Below are positions 13,668 to 21,490 of a stretch of DNA of 24,724 nucleotides, one piece after another (position 1 is the stretch's first letter; each line of letters starts with the position of its first letter). The stretch spans positions 43,389 to 68,112 of the forward strand of contig DLOZ01000022.1 in the NCBI GenBank assembly GCA_002479765.1, written 5' to 3'. Origin of the DNA: Sphingomonadales bacterium UBA7471 (GTDB taxonomy: Bacteria; Pseudomonadota; Alphaproteobacteria; Sphingomonadales; Sphingomonadaceae). The position numbers and the translations under genes are program-made. The notes under the pieces are model-generated. The model worked only from the letters and a program-made list of their open reading frames with translations. It ran no database searches and was not told the DNA's origin.

Positions 13668-13876
13668 TCGCAAAGCTGCTCATCTTATGCGCACGTGCGT
13701 GGCAAATCGGGCCGTCGCGTATTTTACCGCCGACCTGCCGGTACAGCCCCAGCTGCTCCGCCTATGCAATAACGGCACTTCAAAAGCATGGCGCAATTAA
13801 GGGTGGCTGGCTCGCCCTCAAACGGCTATTGCGCTGCCAACCTTGGGGTGGGCATGGATATGATCCAGTGCCATGA
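13664..13876 (+). CDS. yidD: Membrane protein insertion efficiency factor YidD
   Basis: The 70-residue protein carries the YidD signature: a short N-terminal hydrophobic or amphipathic helix (MIAKLLILCARAWQIG), then PPTCRYSPSCSAYAITALQKHG and GGWLALKRLLRCQPWGGHGYDPVP. The conserved cysteines in CRYSPSCS and RCQPW are present. It is a small inner-membrane-associated protein that improves YidC-dependent insertion. The ATG at 13664 overlaps the rnpA stop (ATGA) and has GGGGAAG upstream; a GTG six bases earlier is too close to that site. yidC follows after 32 bases. Confidence 0.95.
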   Translation: MIAKLLILCARAWQIGPSRILPPTCRYSPSCSAYAITALQKHGAIKGGWLALKRLLRCQPWGGHGYDPVP

Positions 13877-13908
13877 CGCCCAATTGATTGATTAACGGGG
13901 ATTTACAC

Positions 13909-15678
13909 GTGGACGATAAACGCAACCTGATTTTTGCAGTCTTGCTGACAGGCCTTATCCTGTTCGGATGGCCTTATGTCGCCAGCTATTTCTTTCCAAC
14001 CCCCGCCCCTGTGACGAGCAGCGCGACGACCGCCACCAGCCCAGCTGGCGCGGCAACGTCGGATGTACAGGTCGAGGCGGCCCCTGCAAAAACGCAGGCT
14101 GTTCCGCTCAGCAGCGCGCTTCAGTCCACAGCCCGCATCTTGGTGGAAACCCCAAAGTTGAAGGGCTCGATCAATCTTGAAGGCGCAAAAATTGACGACC
14201 TTTTGTTGCTCACCCACCGCACCGCACTCGCCAAGAATTCGGCGCCAGTGCGCCTGTTCGCACCATCGGGCACAAAAGATGCCTATTTTGCGCGCTTTGG
14301 TTGGGCTGGCACTGGCGTAACGGTTCCTGATGATAAAACCGTGTGGACGCCAAGCGGCAACAAGTTGACGCCAACAACCCCCGTTACATTAAGCTGGACC
14401 AACAGCCTTAATCAGAAGTTCGATATCGCGCTGTCGATTGACGAAAACTACATGATTACCGCGAAGCAGACCTTTACCAATGGCGGCACTACGCCAGTTG
14501 AGGTCGCGAATTTTGCGCTGCTCAGCCGCACCGGGAAACCTGCCGACGCGACATCTGGTGGTTCGATATTTACGCATATTCACATTGGCCCAATGGGCGT
14601 TTTTGACGAAAAGCCCAATTATGATTGGGGCTATGTCGACGTCGCGGAAAACAAAGGCGAGGCATCATTCACCAGCACGGGTGGGTGGCTTGGCTTCACC
14701 GACAAATATTGGCTCGGCGCGCTTATCCCTGACCAAAAAACGCCAGTATCGGCCAAGTTCCGTGCCAGCGGCGATGTTTATCAGGCGCAGGTTATTCCAA
14801 CACGCTATACCAGCGTTGCGCCAGGTGCGGCCCTTAACAGCGGCTCGCGTCTGTTCGCGGGTGCCAAAGAAATGGCCGTTCTTGACGCCTATTCAAAGAA
14901 TCTGGGCATTCCCTATCTCGATTATGCCATCGATTGGGGCTGGTTCTGGTTCATCGCCATTCCGTTCTTCTGGATACTGCATTGGCTGTTCGGCCTTTTC
15001 GGAAACTTTGGTCTAGCCATTATTGGCCTGACAATCATCGTTCGTGGTTTCATGTACCCCGTGGCGCAGAAGCAATTTGCGTCGATGGCGCAGATGCGTG
15101 CTGTTCAGCCTAAGCTGAAGGCGCTGCAAGAGCGTTGGAAGGATGACAAGCCACGCCTGCAGCAAGAAATGATGAAGCTGTACAAGGATGAAAAGGTCAA
15201 TCCGCTCGCGGGCTGCCTGCCTATCTTGCTCCAGATTCCTATCTTCTTCGCGCTGTACAAAATTCTGCTGCTGTCGATCGAAATGCGGCACCAGCCGTTC
15301 GTGCTGTGGCTGAAGGATTTGTCGGCACCCGATCCGTTGACACCGATCAACCTGTTTGGACTGCTGCCCTTTGACCCGCCATCGTTCATTGCCATTGGCG
15401 TTTTGCCGATATTGCTTGGCGTGACGATGTGGCTGATGCAGCGCCTGAACCCGCAGCCTATGGATGACGTGCAAAAGCAGGTATTCGCCGTGATGCCATG
15501 GTTCCTGATGTTCATCATGGCGCCATTTGCCGCTGGACTTCAGCTGTATTGGGTCATGTCGAACCTCGTGTCGATTGCGCAGCAAAAGTGGCTCTATTCA
15601 CGTCACCCGGTGTTGCGTGAGCAGATGGCGCGTGATGCGCAAGAGAAAGCGGCAGCGAAAGCCAAGGCGGGGTCGTGA
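13909..15678 (+). CDS. yidC: Membrane protein insertase YidC
   Basis: The 589-residue product is the Gram-negative form of YidC. It starts with a GTG at 13909, preceded by GGGG, giving MDDKRNLIFAVLLTG and a first membrane helix at about residues 6-27. A large periplasmic beta domain covers roughly 60-335, with an Ala/Thr/Pro-rich linker before it. The conserved insertase core starts near residue 342 (WGWFWFIAIPFFW) and includes GLTIIVRGFMYPV with Arg379, the charged residue of the hydrophilic groove, the coiled cytosolic loop with QERWKDDKPRLQQEM, then CLPILLQIPIFFALYK and AAGLQLYWVMSNLVSIAQQ. It inserts inner-membrane proteins alone or with SecYEG, including ATP synthase Fo subunits. It sits in the standard cluster with yidD upstream and engB overlapping its stop (GTGA). 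Confidence 0.97.
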   Translation: MDDKRNLIFAVLLTGLILFGWPYVASYFFPTPAPVTSSATTATSPAGAATSDVQVEAAPAKTQAVPLSSALQSTARILVETPKLKGSINLEGAKIDDLLLLTHRTALAKNSAPVRLFAPSGTKDAYFARFGWAGTGVTVPDDKTVWTPSGNKLTPTTPVTLSWTNSLNQKFDIALSIDENYMITAKQTFTNGGTTPVEVANFALLSRTGKPADATSGGSIFTHIHIGPMGVFDEKPNYDWGYVDVAENKGEASFTSTGGWLGFTDKYWLGALIPDQKTPVSAKFRASGDVYQAQVIPTRYTSVAPGAALNSGSRLFAGAKEMAVLDAYSKNLGIPYLDYAIDWGWFWFIAIPFFWILHWLFGLFGNFGLAIIGLTIIVRGFMYPVAQKQFASMAQMRAVQPKLKALQERWKDDKPRLQQEMMKLYKDEKVNPLAGCLPILLQIPIFFALYKILLLSIEMRHQPFVLWLKDLSAPDPLTPINLFGLLPFDPPSFIAIGVLPILLGVTMWLMQRLNPQPMDDVQKQVFAVMPWFLMFIMAPFAAGLQLYWVMSNLVSIAQQKWLYSRHPVLREQMARDAQEKAAAKAKAGS

Positions 15679-16316
15679 GCGCGGATGTCATTGCGGGAAT
15701 GATAGAACCGAACCGGATATTCTCCGGTCCGGTTACGTTCCTGAAATCAGCGCCGAAGCTTGAATTTCTGCCGGACCCAACGGTCCCGGAAATCGCTTTT
15801 GCCGGTCGGTCGAACGTCGGCAAGTCCAGCCTGATTAATGCGTTGGTGAACCGCAACAATCTTGCCCGCGCGTCCAATACACCGGGCCGCACGCAAGAGC
15901 TGAACTTTTTCGATGTTGGTGAACCAGCGTTGTTCCGCATCGTCGACATGCCGGGCTATGGCTATGCCAAAGCCCCCATCAAGACGGTGCAGCAATGGCG
16001 TTATCTGATTAACGATTATCTGCGTGGTCGCGCGGTGTTAAAGCGCGTGTTTGTGCTGATCGACAGCCGCCATGGCATTAAAGAAGTCGATCATGAAATC
16101 ATGAAAATGCTCGATGCGGCTGCGATCAGCTACCGGATTGTGCTGACCAAGACCGACAAGATCAAAGCGTCCGAACGCGAGGCAGTTGAGGCGGACACCA
16201 TGGCAAAGCTGCGCAAGCATGTTGCTGCCTATCCCGAGCTTTCGGTGACATCGGCGGAAAAGCGCGGGGGCATTGATGAACTGCGCGCGGCTGTGTTGGA
16301 AGCCGTCGCTTCTTAG
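15675..16316 (+). CDS. engB: Ribosome biogenesis GTPase YihA/YsxC (EngB)
   Basis: This 213-residue GTP-binding protein helps assemble the large ribosomal subunit. The GTPase motifs are in order: G1 GRSNVGKS (44-51), the G2 Thr in SNTPGRTQELNFF (68-80), G3 DMPGYG (91-96), G4 TKTD (158-161) and the SAEKRGG segment near the end. It starts with GTG in the GTGA overlap with yidC. A stretch of about 20 residues before G1 (IFSGPVTFLKSAPKLEFLP) is the normal family N-terminus. The stop codon falls in a 17-bp repeat that also reaches the start of the next gene. Confidence 0.96.
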   Translation: MSADVIAGMIEPNRIFSGPVTFLKSAPKLEFLPDPTVPEIAFAGRSNVGKSSLINALVNRNNLARASNTPGRTQELNFFDVGEPALFRIVDMPGYGYAKAPIKTVQQWRYLINDYLRGRAVLKRVFVLIDSRHGIKEVDHEIMKMLDAAAISYRIVLTKTDKIKASEREAVEADTMAKLRKHVAAYPELSVTSAEKRGGIDELRAAVLEAVAS

Positions 16317-16329
16317 GGTCAGGACCTAT
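16313..16329. repeat. Copy A of a 17-bp repeat at the engB/GST junction
   Basis: TTAGGGTCAGGACCTAT is identical to bases 24703-24719. Here it spans the engB stop codon and the first two bases of the GST start codon. It contains GGTC-AG-GACC, a small inverted repeat, and TAGG and CCTA at its ends. Confidence 0.8.
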
Positions 16330-16990
16330 GAAACTGATTATCGGAAACAAAGCCTATTCAAGCTGGTCGCTGCGCGGCTGGCTTGCGGCCAAGCAATCCG
16401 GCCTGCATTTTGACGAAATGATTGTTCCTTTGTTCGGCGACGGCTGGGAAGAGCGCAAACGCGAAGACGACCTTGCACCATCATCGGGCAAGGTGCCGAC
16501 CTTGTGGGATGGAGAGGCTGTGGTCTGGGACAGCCTTGCGATCATCGATTATCTCGCCGACAAAGTGGGGCGCGACCGTTATTGGCCCAAAAATGAAGTC
16601 GCGCGCGGCATGGCGCGGTCCATGGCGGCGGAAATGCATGCGGGCTATACCTCCCTGCGCCGCGAATGCCCGATGAATACGCGCAAGACCTTTCGCGACG
16701 TCGCGATATCCGAAGAGACAAGGAAAGACGCGGTCCGCATATTGCAAACATGGGCCGAAGCCCGCTCGCGCTTTGGTAAAGACGGGCCATATCTGTTTGG
16801 TACATTCAGTGCAGCGGACATCATGTTCGCACCTGTCGTGACGCGTTTTGTGACGTACGGTTTCACCCTGCCCGGTTTTGCCGAAAGCTATGCAGAAACG
16901 ATTATGGCACATCCATGGATGGAAGAATGGTACGCTGCCGCCGCAAAGGAACCGTGGACGATCCAGCGGATTGAGGACGCGGTTACGTAA
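16328..16990 (+). CDS. Glutathione S-transferase family protein
   Basis: This 220-residue protein has a thioredoxin-like N-terminal domain starting MKLIIGNKAYSSWSLRGWLA, with SGKVPTLWDGEAVVWDSLAIIDYLAD (53-78) holding the cis-Pro and glutathione gamma-glutamyl contact segment, and an alpha-helical C-terminal domain including YLFGTFSAADIMFAPVVTRF. The Ser-Ser-Trp-Ser near the N-terminus is the likely thiol-activating site, as in zeta- and beta-like GSTs. It probably conjugates or reduces electrophiles with glutathione; its substrate is unknown. The gene starts 12 bases after engB and may be co-transcribed, but its function does not relate to the ribosome cluster. The start codon lies in the 17-bp repeat, with AGGA only three bases before ATG. 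Confidence 0.9.
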   Translation: MKLIIGNKAYSSWSLRGWLAAKQSGLHFDEMIVPLFGDGWEERKREDDLAPSSGKVPTLWDGEAVVWDSLAIIDYLADKVGRDRYWPKNEVARGMARSMAAEMHAGYTSLRRECPMNTRKTFRDVAISEETRKDAVRILQTWAEARSRFGKDGPYLFGTFSAADIMFAPVVTRFVTYGFTLPGFAESYAETIMAHPWMEEWYAAAAKEPWTIQRIEDAVT

Positions 16991-16994
16991 CGCA

Positions 16995-17009
16995 AACCGC
17001 TTTTCGGTT
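16995..17009 (+). terminator. Weak hairpin after the GST gene
   Basis: AACCG (16995-16999) and CGGTT (17005-17009) form a 5-bp stem with loop CTTTT, five bases after the GST stop. No T-run follows, so it is at best a weak terminator; the larger repeat downstream may do the job. Confidence 0.3.
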
Positions 17010-17023
17010 GAACTAACCCGCGT

Positions 17024-17095
17024 TCGTCATCCTGAACTTGTTTCAGGATAACAAACCACGTCGCACGTTATCCTGAAACAAGTTCAGGATGACGA
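17024..17095. repeat. REP-like element: perfect 29-bp inverted repeat with nested palindromes
   Basis: Bases 17024-17052 are the exact reverse complement of 17067-17095, separated by a 14-base spacer. Each arm contains its own stem-loop: ATCCTGAA and TTCAGGAT around CTTGT. The element can form one long hairpin or two small ones. It lies in the 130-base gap between the GST gene (plus) and the cupin gene (minus), so it could also stop transcription from both sides. The core CATCCTGAACTTGTTTCAGG resembles a repeat I recall as frequent in sphingomonad genomes; I could not verify this. Confidence 0.9.
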
Positions 17096-17120
17096 TAGTT
17101 CATGCATTGTGGAGCACGTC

Positions 17121-17567
17121 CTAAAAGGGACTTCCGTCTTTTTTCCGAAATCCGGTTCCGTTGAACAGGTGCATGTCAATGTCCGGATAATGACAATCGG
17201 ATGCCGCCGGCCGGCCTATCGCAATGAAAACGCAGTCATGGTCGCTTTCGTTGATGAGAACATGCCCATTTTCAACGCCTTTTGGGAATACAGCAACATC
17301 GCCGGAACGCATCGTGTGACGGCCGTCATTCTCGACGAGTATGGCCTCGCCGGACAGCATGATCACGATCTCATCTTCATCTTCGTGCCAGTGTCGTTGC
17401 GAAGACCATGCGCCCGGTTTCAAGACCACATGACTGGCACCGAACTCGGTCAAGCCGGAGGGCGGTGCAAGTCGACGGTACAATCTGCCTGACACTGCGC
17501 TTGCATAGGTTGCGGGATATCCCGTCGCGTTGGTTTGCGGAATGGCTTCAATATCTACCTTCGGCAT
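17121..17567 (-). CDS. Cupin domain protein
   Basis: This 148-residue protein is a single conserved beta-barrel cupin. Motif 1 is HWHEDEDEIVIMLSGEA with metal ligands His59, His61 and Glu65 or Glu66; motif 2 is GDVAVFPKGVENGHVLIN with His102. The stretch between is short, as in small monocupins. Proteins of this kind include isomerases, dioxygenases and sugar- or polyketide-binding proteins; the substrate cannot be told here. The gene begins 9 bases after the aroC stop and is probably the last gene of the same transcript. The C-terminal part (DIDMHLFNGTGFRKKDGSPF) does not match anything I recognise. Next downstream is the inverted repeat at 17024-17095. Confidence 0.88.
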   Translation of the reverse strand: MPKVDIEAIPQTNATGYPATYASAVSGRLYRRLAPPSGLTEFGASHVVLKPGAWSSQRHWHEDEDEIVIMLSGEAILVENDGRHTMRSGDVAVFPKGVENGHVLINESDHDCVFIAIGRPAASDCHYPDIDMHLFNGTGFRKKDGSPF

Positions 17568-17576
17568 CGCGATCCC

Positions 17577-18653
17577 CTAGCCGCATTGTGCGCGGTGCAG
17601 CAGCTTCTGGTCCGCCAGCACGAGCGCCATCATCGCCTCCACCACCGGCGTGCCGCGTATGCCCACGCAGGGGTCGTGGCGGCCCTTTGTGATGATGTCG
17701 GTCGCATCGCCGTCGCGCGTGACCGTTTCCACGGGCGTGAGGATTGAGGAGGTCGGCTTGAACGCGACCCGCACCAGCACGGGCTGACCTGTGGAGATAC
17801 CACCGGCGATTCCCCCTGCATTATTGGCGAGGAATTCGGGATGGTTCGATCCTTCCGATGAAGGCCGCATGCGGTCGGCATTTTCTTCGCCACGCAAACG
17901 CGCTGCGCCAAAGCCTGCGCCAATTTCGACGCCTTTAACCGCGTTGATGCTCATCATCGCCGAAGCCAATTCGCTGTCGAGTTTAGCATATAAAGGTGCA
18001 CCCCAACCCGGCGGTACGCCCGTGGCGACGCATTCAATAACGGCGCCCAGCGATGATCCCGCCTTGCGCGCCTCATCCACCAATTTTTCCCACCGACCGG
18101 CAGCGGCTTCATCCGGGCAGAAAAACGGGTTTTTGTCGATCTGTGCGGCTTCAAAATTATTGCGGTCGATGGCATCGCCGCCGATTTCCGCAACATAAGC
18201 GATGATGTGTACGTCGGGCATGACCGCCCTTGCCACTGCGCCAGCGGCCACACGTGCAGCGGTTTCGCGCGCACTTGAACGTCCGCCACCGCGATAGTCG
18301 CGAAAGCCGTATTTTGCGTCATAGCTGTAATCGGCATGACCCGGGCGATAGGCCTTGGCCACGTCAGAATAATCTTTGGACCGCTGGTCAACATTTTCGA
18401 TCATCAGCGAAATCGGTGTTCCCGTGGTCCGGCCTTCAAAAACACCCGACAAAATCCGCACGGAATCCGGCTCCTGCCGCTGCGTGGTGAAGCGCGATGT
18501 CCCAGGACGGCGCTTGTCCAGAAATGGCTGAATGTCGGCTTCGGACAAAGCAAGTCCAGGAGGGCAACCATCGACCACTGCGCCAAGCGCAGGACCGTGG
18601 GACTCTCCCCACGTCATGAAGCGCAAAACGCGTCCGAAAGTATTAAAGCTCAT
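17577..18653 (-). CDS. aroC: Chorismate synthase
   Basis: This 358-residue enzyme catalyses the last step of the shikimate pathway, converting EPSP to chorismate with reduced FMN. The signatures are present: GESHG (16-20), FLDKRRPGTSRFTTQRQEPD (44-63), AYRPGHADYSYDAKYG (101-116), DYRGGGRSSARETAAR (119-134) and, near the end, KGRHDPCVGIRGTPVVEAM. The length matches the usual bacterial size of about 350-360. It lies between fabI (66 bases upstream) and the cupin gene, both in the same direction. No clear promoter is seen in the 66-base gap, so transcription from upstream is likely. Confidence 0.97.
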   Translation of the reverse strand: MSFNTFGRVLRFMTWGESHGPALGAVVDGCPPGLALSEADIQPFLDKRRPGTSRFTTQRQEPDSVRILSGVFEGRTTGTPISLMIENVDQRSKDYSDVAKAYRPGHADYSYDAKYGFRDYRGGGRSSARETAARVAAGAVARAVMPDVHIIAYVAEIGGDAIDRNNFEAAQIDKNPFFCPDEAAAGRWEKLVDEARKAGSSLGAVIECVATGVPPGWGAPLYAKLDSELASAMMSINAVKGVEIGAGFGAARLRGEENADRMRPSSEGSNHPEFLANNAGGIAGGISTGQPVLVRVAFKPTSSILTPVETVTRDGDATDIITKGRHDPCVGIRGTPVVEAMMALVLADQKLLHRAQCG

Positions 18654-18719
18654 CTGCTAATTCCGACTTCTTCATATGTACCGAACGATAGTGCACCAGC
18701 CCGTTGCGATGCCCCGCGA

Positions 18720-19565
18720 TCATTTTGTGGTGTCAATATCAGGAGCATCCTCCTGCTTCATGCCGACGGTGTGGTACCCTGCATCGACATGGTGGATTTC
18801 GCCGGTAACGCCTGCGCCCAGATCGGACAGGAAATACAATGACGACGCACCAACGTCATCAATGGTCACATTGCGGCGCAGCGGTGTGTTCAGTTCATTC
18901 CATTTCAGGATATAGCGGAAATCACCAATGCCCGACGCAGCAAGCGTCTTGATTGGTCCAGCCGATATCGCGTTCACGCGAATGCCCTGTGGCCCGACAT
19001 CATTCGCCAGATATTTAACCGACGTTTCCAGCGCAGCCTTGGCCACGCCCATGACGTTGTAATGCGGCATCACCTTTTCTGCGCCATAGTAACTGAGTGT
19101 CAGCATCGATCCGCCACCTTCACCGGTTTCGGGATCAAGCGGCTTCATCATCGCTGCAGCGCGCTTGGCAACAGCGGTAAAGCTGTAGACGCTGATGTTC
19201 ATCGTCATCAGGAAGTCGTCCAAGCTTACGTCGAAATATTTGCCGCGCAGTGCTTCTTTGTTGGTGAAACCTATCGCGTGGACCACAAAATCAATATTGG
19301 CCCATTTGGCCGCCAGCGTGTCAAAGGCGCGATCAAGATTGTCCATGTCGGCAACATCGCAATCGATGAGGAAGTCACAACCGAGTTGTTCCGCCAATGG
19401 CCGAACGCGCTTTTCCATGACTTCGCCCTGATAGCTGAACGCCAATTCCGCGCCTTCGGCATGCAAACGCTTCGCAATGCCCCATGCCAGAGACTTGTCA
19501 TTGGCGAGCCCCATAATCAGCCCGCGTTTGCCCGCCATCAATCCTGTCATAAAATCCTCATTCAT
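18720..19565 (-). CDS. fabI: Enoyl-[acyl-carrier-protein] reductase (NADH), FabI
   Basis: The 281-residue protein has the FabI-specific pattern: GLIMGLANDKSLAWGIAK (15-32, the NAD-binding loop), HAIGFTNKEALRGKY (96-110), and the catalytic Tyr159, Tyr169 and Lys176 in SYYGAEKVMPHYNVMGVAK, followed by RVNAISAGPIKTLAASGI. It carries out the last reduction in each fatty acid elongation cycle. ATG at 19565 overlaps the upstream yihY stop by 8 bases (ATGAATGA); a second ATG at 19550 has GAGGA just before it and may be the true start. The C-terminal tail after AGYHTVGMKQ is ordinary. It is probably co-transcribed with yihY. Confidence 0.96.
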   Translation of the reverse strand: MNEDFMTGLMAGKRGLIMGLANDKSLAWGIAKRLHAEGAELAFSYQGEVMEKRVRPLAEQLGCDFLIDCDVADMDNLDRAFDTLAAKWANIDFVVHAIGFTNKEALRGKYFDVSLDDFLMTMNISVYSFTAVAKRAAAMMKPLDPETGEGGGSMLTLSYYGAEKVMPHYNVMGVAKAALETSVKYLANDVGPQGIRVNAISAGPIKTLAASGIGDFRYILKWNELNTPLRRNVTIDDVGASSLYFLSDLGAGVTGEIHHVDAGYHTVGMKQEDAPDIDTTK

Positions 19566-20538
19566 CAGGTGAATTTTGTTGCCGCTGCTTTAGTCCATTT
19601 TCATGGGCGTTGGCCAGCGCTGCGTTTAATTGCGCTCCTGTCACCAATCCGAGCCCAATAAGATAGAAGAAAATGAGCGCCACCATAACACCGGCAAGGC
19701 TGCCATAGGTTAGGTCATAATTGCTGACGCTCGACAGGAAAACCGGCAAAAGCGCCGTGAGGCCAAGCCACCACATGCTCACCAAGGCTGGCCCTGGCCA
19801 TTTGGGAAATGCGGATGACCGATATTTGGACGGGGTTAGCCCTGCGAAGATGACATAGATTGCAACGAACAATGTAATGAATGGAATGATACGGCCCCAC
19901 GCGAAATAACCAGAAACCATCTGCGCGGTGGGAATGTATCGGTACACCAGATCTTCAACCGCGGTCACCACAACCTGCGCCGAAAAAGCGACCATCGCCA
20001 GAATAACCGACGCGATGATCGCACCGAGCGAACCCAATCGATAATGCCAGAACGCACGGCTGGGTGCCGCACCATATGACCGATAAAGCACATCGCGAAA
20101 GGTTTCGATAAGGCTGGCCGCGGTCCAAAGACTGACGGCAGCGCTTAGCCATAGCAATGGCCCCGAACGTGCGGTCATGGCGGACTCGATGGGTTCTTTA
20201 AGCGCGGCTCCGACACTTGGCGGGACAGTCACGAAAAACGCTTCAATCAGCGCCAGGCCGGACTCGGTTTGTCCAACTGCGCCAGCGATGGCAGCGGCCA
20301 CAATGCAGAATGCGAAAAGTGACACCAACGACAGATATGCGAAATTGCCCGCGTGAATAAACCCGTCGCTATACACACCGACGGCAACACGCTTGGTCAC
20401 TTCCACAACCTGACCCGTCAGCCCGAGGTGCGCAAACCATGTCGCTTCGCTTTCCTCGGCATGTGTCGTCGCCGGAAGATGTGCCCGTGCCTCCGGTGAC
20501 AGAGGCGAAATTTCAGACACCAAGATTTTCCCGGACAT
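19558..20538 (-). CDS. YihY/BrkB family inner-membrane protein
   Basis: The protein is about 326 residues with six probable membrane helices and the YihY family pattern: DGFIHAGNFAYLSLVSLFAFCIVAAAIAG in pieces near the first helix, SVSLW-like LSAAVSLWTAASLIETFRDVLYRSYG, and a C-terminal PKWPGPALVSMWWLGLTALLPVFL followed by YDLTYGSLAGVMVALIFFYL. These were once labelled ribonuclease BN by mistake; their true function is unknown. ATG at 20538 is chosen, but GTG at 20520 (320 residues) would give an 8-base overlap with the dnaJ stop (GTGTCTGA), with GGGA suitably upstream, so the start is undecided. It is placed between a co-chaperone gene and fabI. Confidence 0.87.
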   Translation of the reverse strand: MSGKILVSEISPLSPEARAHLPATTHAEESEATWFAHLGLTGQVVEVTKRVAVGVYSDGFIHAGNFAYLSLVSLFAFCIVAAAIAGAVGQTESGLALIEAFFVTVPPSVGAALKEPIESAMTARSGPLLWLSAAVSLWTAASLIETFRDVLYRSYGAAPSRAFWHYRLGSLGAIIASVILAMVAFSAQVVVTAVEDLVYRYIPTAQMVSGYFAWGRIIPFITLFVAIYVIFAGLTPSKYRSSAFPKWPGPALVSMWWLGLTALLPVFLSSVSNYDLTYGSLAGVMVALIFFYLIGLGLVTGAQLNAALANAHENGLKQRQQNSPDE

Positions 20539-21430
20539 TATTGTCCGACAGGACACCCGCTAGACGCGCCAGTTCCACAGGGTCCGATGGCAAGTGAATC
20601 ATCAGCGTGACCAACTGGTCGCCGCGTCCACCCGATTTTGTTGTGAAGCCCCTGCCCTTTATCCGCAGAACGGCACCGGAATTGGTACGCGGGGGGACGG
20701 TGAGCATGACTGCGCCATCGACGGTCGGAACCTTCACCTTGCCGCCATCGACGGCTTCTTTGATCGAGATCGGCAGGTCAATCCGGATATGGTCGCCGTC
20801 GCGCACCAAATCGGGGTGTTTGCCAAGCTTTAGCGTGACCATGGCATCGCCATTGCCGCCAGGCCCCGGCTGGCCACGCCCGGGAATGCGGATCTGTTGT
20901 CCGGCAACGAGGCCTGCAGGCAGTTTGAACTCAACGGTCTTGCCATCGCCCAGCGTAATGCGCTGCGGCGCGAGCGTCGCAGCATCCGTGAAGGACACCA
21001 AATGTTCATACGCAATATTCGCGCCCTTGGGTGGCGGCGCTTGCTGCGGACGTGGGCCAGCACCGGGACGGCCACCGCCGCCGCCAAACAAGCCATCAAA
21101 AATGTCGCCAAGGTCAATGCCGCCACTGCCAAAGTCGAAATTGCCACCACCGGGCCCGCCTTGGCTATATCCGCCGCCGCCAAATGGGTTGCCACCGGCA
21201 AAACGGGGTTGGCCGTTTTCGTCTATTTCGCCGCGGTCAAATTGCCCGCGCTTTTTGGGGTCCGATAACAAATCATAGGCTTGCGTAATTTCGCTGAAGC
21301 GCTCCGAAGCTTTCGGATTGTCCTTGTTCTTGTCGGGATGCAATTCCTTCGCAAGCTTACGATAAGCGGATTTAATCGCTTTCTCGTCCGCGCCTTTGGA
21401 AACGCCTAATATCGAATAAGGATCAGCCAT
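20513..21430 (-). CDS. DnaJ C-terminal domain co-chaperone (class II, CbpA-like)
   Basis: The 305-residue protein starts with a J domain, MADPYSILGVSKGADEKAIK, with the HPD motif at 31-33 that stimulates DnaK. A long Gly/Phe-rich linker follows (about 75-120, GGGGYSQGG, GGGNFDFGSGG, LFGGGGG), and then a two-part C-terminal substrate-binding domain with GKTVEFKLPAGLVAGQQIRIPGRG and, later, GDQLVTLMIHLP. There is no zinc-binding CxxCxGxG repeat, so this is a class II J protein like CbpA, not the main DnaJ. It may serve folding of envelope or membrane proteins together with the genes downstream, though that is inference. The start ATG is at 21430. Confidence 0.93.
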   Translation of the reverse strand: MADPYSILGVSKGADEKAIKSAYRKLAKELHPDKNKDNPKASERFSEITQAYDLLSDPKKRGQFDRGEIDENGQPRFAGGNPFGGGGYSQGGPGGGNFDFGSGGIDLGDIFDGLFGGGGGRPGAGPRPQQAPPPKGANIAYEHLVSFTDAATLAPQRITLGDGKTVEFKLPAGLVAGQQIRIPGRGQPGPGGNGDAMVTLKLGKHPDLVRDGDHIRIDLPISIKEAVDGGKVKVPTVDGAVMLTVPPRTNSGAVLRIKGRGFTTKSGGRGDQLVTLMIHLPSDPVELARLAGVLSDNNVRENLGV

Positions 21431-21459
21431 TCTTGTCCCAGTTTACCCTGCTTATCCGA

Positions 21460-21490
21460 CTTACATTGGTATTACAGTGCCCCAAGTCAA
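21460..21490 (-). promoter_or_regulatory. Possible promoter for the dnaJ-yihY-fabI group
   Basis: On the minus strand TTGACT lies at 21490-21485 and TGTAAG at 21465-21460, with a long 19-base spacer. The -35 overlaps the end of the ABA4-like gene. The spacing is not ideal. Confidence 0.28.

Noticed and set aside
15013..15585. 190-codon open frame opposite the yidC core
   Set aside because: The residues are rich in His, Arg and Gln as expected for an antisense reading of membrane-helix codons; the yidC frame is unmistakable.
16313..17095. Insertion sequence or integration site with target duplications
   Set aside because: No transposase, integrase or tRNA gene lies near; only short repeats are present, so they are listed as repeats.
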